The position numbers were made by a program, and so were the translations under genes. From assembly GCF_000233715.2 (NCBI RefSeq), contig NC_021184.1:3124001-3188000 (forward strand): a stretch of 64,000 bases of DNA. The letters run 5' to 3'. The notes below the pieces were generated by a model that had not been told where the DNA came from, made no database searches, and saw nothing but the letters and a program-made list of their open reading frames with translations. Below, piece after piece: positions 62,389-64,000 of this stretch. The first letter of the stretch is position 1, and the number at the start of each line of letters is the position of its first letter. This DNA is from Desulfoscipio gibsoniae DSM 7213 (GTDB taxonomy: Bacteria; Bacillota; Desulfotomaculia; Desulfotomaculales; Desulfallaceae).

Positions 62389-62438
62389 TCTATAATATAG
62401 ACGCTGAAAATGAAGAAATAGTAGGATTGAATTTGAAA
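62389..62438 (-). promoter_or_regulatory. Shared sigma-operon upstream element C
   Basis: CGTCTATATTATAGA with ATCCTACTATTTC 17 bases upstream on the minus strand; the third copy of the element before a sigma gene. Confidence 0.6.
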
Positions 62439-62800
62439 TTTTTTTGTAATCCCTACAGTACAATAAAAGCCAATAAAGTATAGTTTTAGAATTAATTGAA
62501 CTTCTTATGAAATCAGATTTAAAATCCCTTATCCAATAAAGAGGACAAGGGATTTTTTTGATTTTTATCGACGAGCAGAAGAATAATTTTGTTCCAGCTT
62601 TTAGGTATTTCAACACCAGTATTTTTTCGTCGGATACTGTCGGATAAATACGACAAGTTCTCGCATCCAGTTGGAAACATTTATACATTTGTTAACGTCA
62701 TAAATGTTAAATAGTACCTACAGTAACAATATAAGCTAGTTTAAAATGCTTCGTTATGGCACAGTTGCTGAGTTGAGTTGATACATAATAAACCACGTCA
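62439..62800. other. Gene-free stretch with a relic of the terminator repeat
   Basis: At 62485-62556 it carries a shortened copy of the repeat (AGAATTAATTGAACTT, then AAAATCCCTTATCC..AAGGGATTTTTT). An open frame over 62380-62688 on the minus strand has no ribosome site and runs through this repeat and the promoter, so it is not taken as a gene. Confidence 0.55.
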
Positions 62801-63010
62801 TCAAATAAAATCAGCTATTATTAAATTATAAGATTTATTTTCCAGCTTCACGTTCATCTCTTTTATCGTTTCGTTAAGTTTGTTCAGAGAATCATTGAGT
62901 TGATCCAATTTTTCCGCCATGGTTTGAAGTACATAGCGGAGCAATATAAAGCATAATACAACCGGAAACCCCACGTTTGCAGTCATTGAGATAATTTCTT
63001 CTATATTCAT
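62801..63010 (-). CDS. YvrJ-family small membrane protein
   Basis: A protein of 69 residues from the ATG at 63010 (GGGAGAG upstream): NIEEIISMTANVGFPVVLCF, helix, then EKLDQLNDSLNKLNETIKEM. The N-V-G-F-P motif before a single helix, followed by heptads of Leu, is the YvrJ pattern. In Bacillus subtilis yvrJ lies with the genes of the split sigma factor SigO-RsoA. The same neighbourhood appears here, divergently transcribed. Confidence 0.72.
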   Translation of the reverse strand: MNIEEIISMTANVGFPVVLCFILLRYVLQTMAEKLDQLNDSLNKLNETIKEMNVKLENKSYNLIIADFI

Positions 63011-63180
63011 AAATTTCTCTCCCATCTTTAAATAAACGGCTCTTACTTTTAAGGAAATAAATAGCTCTTTTAACAACCAACAAAATATGGAACCGACACA
63101 AAAGGGCATTATTTTTGGTTGTTAAATTAATCTATAAATCTCCCTATATAGTAAGAACTGTAGAATAGGGAGGAGATAAT

Positions 63181-63522
63181 ATGAGCAATGAATCCAACGT
63201 TATCGATTCTTACAGAAGGGAATTAAAACGCATTGCCTAGCGTTTGCAATATAAAACCAGGTCTAAGTTGAAACATGAGCTTCCCCTAAAAGACAATCTC
63301 AGCCATAGCGATCCTTTCACAGAGCATTCAGATAAAAAAATATTAATACAACAGTTACTTGATTCAATTCCTTCGGATATCCGCAAAAGAATTATTTATG
63401 AAATTTACTTTGATAACAAAACGGAGGCTCAAGTCGCCAGAGAAATGAACATTAGCCAACAGGTGGTGAATAAATGGAAAAAAAAGGCCCTCCAATCACT
63501 ATGTCGGAAACTGAGTTCCTAA
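63181..63522 (+). pseudogene. SigO (YvrI)-like sigma subunit with an amber codon at position 20
   Basis: GGGAGGAG precedes an ATG; the frame reads MSNESNVIDSYRRELKRIA, then TAG (63238-63240), then continues RLQYKTRSKLKHELPLKD and a region 4 helix-turn-helix (AQVAREMNISQQVVNKWKKK). The part after TAG is intact and protein-like. It could be a nonsense mutation, or restart at the TTG at 63244, which has no ribosome site. It overlaps the next gene by 49 bases. Confidence 0.65.
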
Positions 63523-63689
63523 AACTGTTATCGTTAGCTAAACAAAACGATGCAGAGGCAATCCTCAAACTGCTGGCGTTTTTCAAGGAAGATATTTTAG
63601 CCTTAAGTAAATATATTCATACAGATCGGGAAGACGCCATACAAAGCATGACTTTGAAGTTAATTGAACTTTTCAAGAAGTCGGATTAA
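63474..63689 (+). CDS. RsoA (YvrHa)-like sigma co-factor
   Basis: A protein of 71 residues: FLKLLSLAKQNDAEAILKLL, AFFKEDILALSKYI and HTDREDAIQSMTLKLIELFK. It is like the N-terminal half of sigma region 2 found in YvrHa and in HTH_16 proteins of clostridial elements. AGGTGG lies 7 bases before the ATG, within the sigma gene. With the upstream region-4 protein it would form a two-piece sigma factor. Its last codons recur at 57045, 60040 and 62485. Confidence 0.7.
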   Translation: MEKKGPPITMSETEFLKLLSLAKQNDAEAILKLLAFFKEDILALSKYIHTDREDAIQSMTLKLIELFKKSD

Positions 63690-63876
63690 AAATCCCTTAT
63701 CCAATAAAAAGGAGAAGGGATTTTTTTTATTTCAGGTTGTATTTCTATCGTCTAATTTACCTTAATAGGTGAGAGGGTCAACTGAAAAGTAATTTTATGA
63801 GTTTGGGAACGGCCATAAAATTCCTTCGTTTCCTTCAGTGGTCTTTCTTAAAATTATTGAAAAGGAGAGATATATT
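63655..63876 (+). promoter_or_regulatory. Conserved leader, copy 3, before the last gene
   Basis: RsoA-like 3' end, terminator AAAATCCCTT..AAGGGATTTTTTTT, ATTTCTATCGTCTAATTTACC, GAGAGGGTCAACTGAAAAG, and stem AATTTTATG / CATAAAATT around AGTTTGGGAACGGC, then AAAGGAGAG. Nearly identical to 60040-60250. Confidence 0.65.
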
Positions 63877-64000
63877 ATGGCTACGGGGGAAAGTTTCGTA
63901 AAAGTTTATACTACAAACAATTATTATGGGATAAAGTGTGATGTTGTTATTCCGGCTAACCCCGCGGTAGGGGGTAATAGTGACTATTTTGACCTATTCA
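63877..64000 (+). CDS. Small protein behind the conserved leader (runs past the window)
   Basis: The first 41 codons are visible: MATGESFVKVYTTNNYYGIK, then CDVVIPANPAVGGNSDYFDL. Tyr/Asn/Gly-rich and beta-like, comparable in style with the protein at 60267 but not clearly homologous in this part. GGAGAG lies 8 bases before the ATG. Confidence 0.6.
   Translation, partial: MATGESFVKVYTTNNYYGIKCDVVIPANPAVGGNSDYFDLF

Noticed and set aside
62380-62688. Minus-strand open frame of 102 codons
   Set aside because: It runs through the conserved promoter element and the terminator repeat, so the open frame is chance.
63181-63522. Pyrrolysine as the explanation for the in-frame TAG
   Set aside because: No pyl genes, no downstream insertion signal and no catalytic reason are visible; kept only as a possibility inside the finding.
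1-64000. tRNA, rRNA, CRISPR arrays and complete insertion sequences
   Set aside because: None was recognised on reading both strands; only fragments of recombinases and a phage terminase were seen.

Overview
The window reads as a chromosome segment of a strictly anaerobic, spore-forming Firmicute of the Desulfotomaculum/Peptococcaceae type. The evidence is a catalytic CO dehydrogenase operon with a CooF-like ferredoxin and a flavoprotein, a DsrK/HdrD-type iron-sulfur protein, sporulation genes (GerW/YtfJ with DUF2953, DUF3231 pairs, a SpoVB fragment) and Firmicute-type ribosome binding sites. No rRNA, tRNA or CRISPR array was seen. The species assignment is inference.

Layout. 0-4 kb: end of an MFS transporter, a ParE/Phd pair, a methyltransferase-peptidase operon and a DUF3795 protein. 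4-8 kb: DsrK/HdrD-like protein, small Fe-S and DUF2007 proteins, and a TetR regulator behind a perfect 43-bp palindrome. 8.3-12.7 kb: a phosphoenolpyruvate-synthase-like gene split and partly deleted by phage and recombinase debris, which includes a PIN toxin module. 13.6-17.9 kb: CO dehydrogenase operon with an Rrf2 regulator and three matching operator palindromes. 18-20 kb: a pile of truncated genes. 20.3-22.5 kb: an ECF sigma operon. 23-25 kb: a defence-like island with HEPN/nucleotidyltransferase and TcmP/DUF5131. 25.5-27.6 kb: sporulation genes and an ECF sigma/anti-sigma pair. 28.5-33.4 kb: pentapeptide protein, Amj flippase and a complete two-gene Hachiman defence system. 34-36 kb: AlkD and BioB with a BirA operator. 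36.6-40.7 kb: a TA pair with a broken antitoxin, a two-component system and a lipoprotein. 41-47.5 kb: a TA pair, a PocR/AraC regulator with a TDT transporter, VanW and a hydrolase. 48-54.8 kb: an ECF sigma operon, an SNF2 helicase operon and a DUF3231 pair. 55-64 kb: repeated sigma/DUF4179 units, a third sigma operon, a split sigma factor resembling Bacillus SigO-RsoA with YvrJ, and a family of small proteins behind a duplicated leader.

Two themes stand out. The first is regulation by alternative sigma factors: six ECF-type genes plus one split sigma factor in 64 kb. Three of these operons share one near-identical upstream element, and two carry nearly identical sigma genes beside diverged DUF4179 partners. 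The second is segmental decay. Partial copies of genes lie scattered and rearranged: hydF three times, a histidine kinase, the methyltransferase, the peptidase, EamA transporters, sigma factors, bioD and cbiF. Short hairpin repeats lie among them. The most notable candidates for new biology are the divergent CO dehydrogenase with its operators, the split-sigma/leader/small-protein family at the right end, and the TcmP-DUF5131 neighbourhood.
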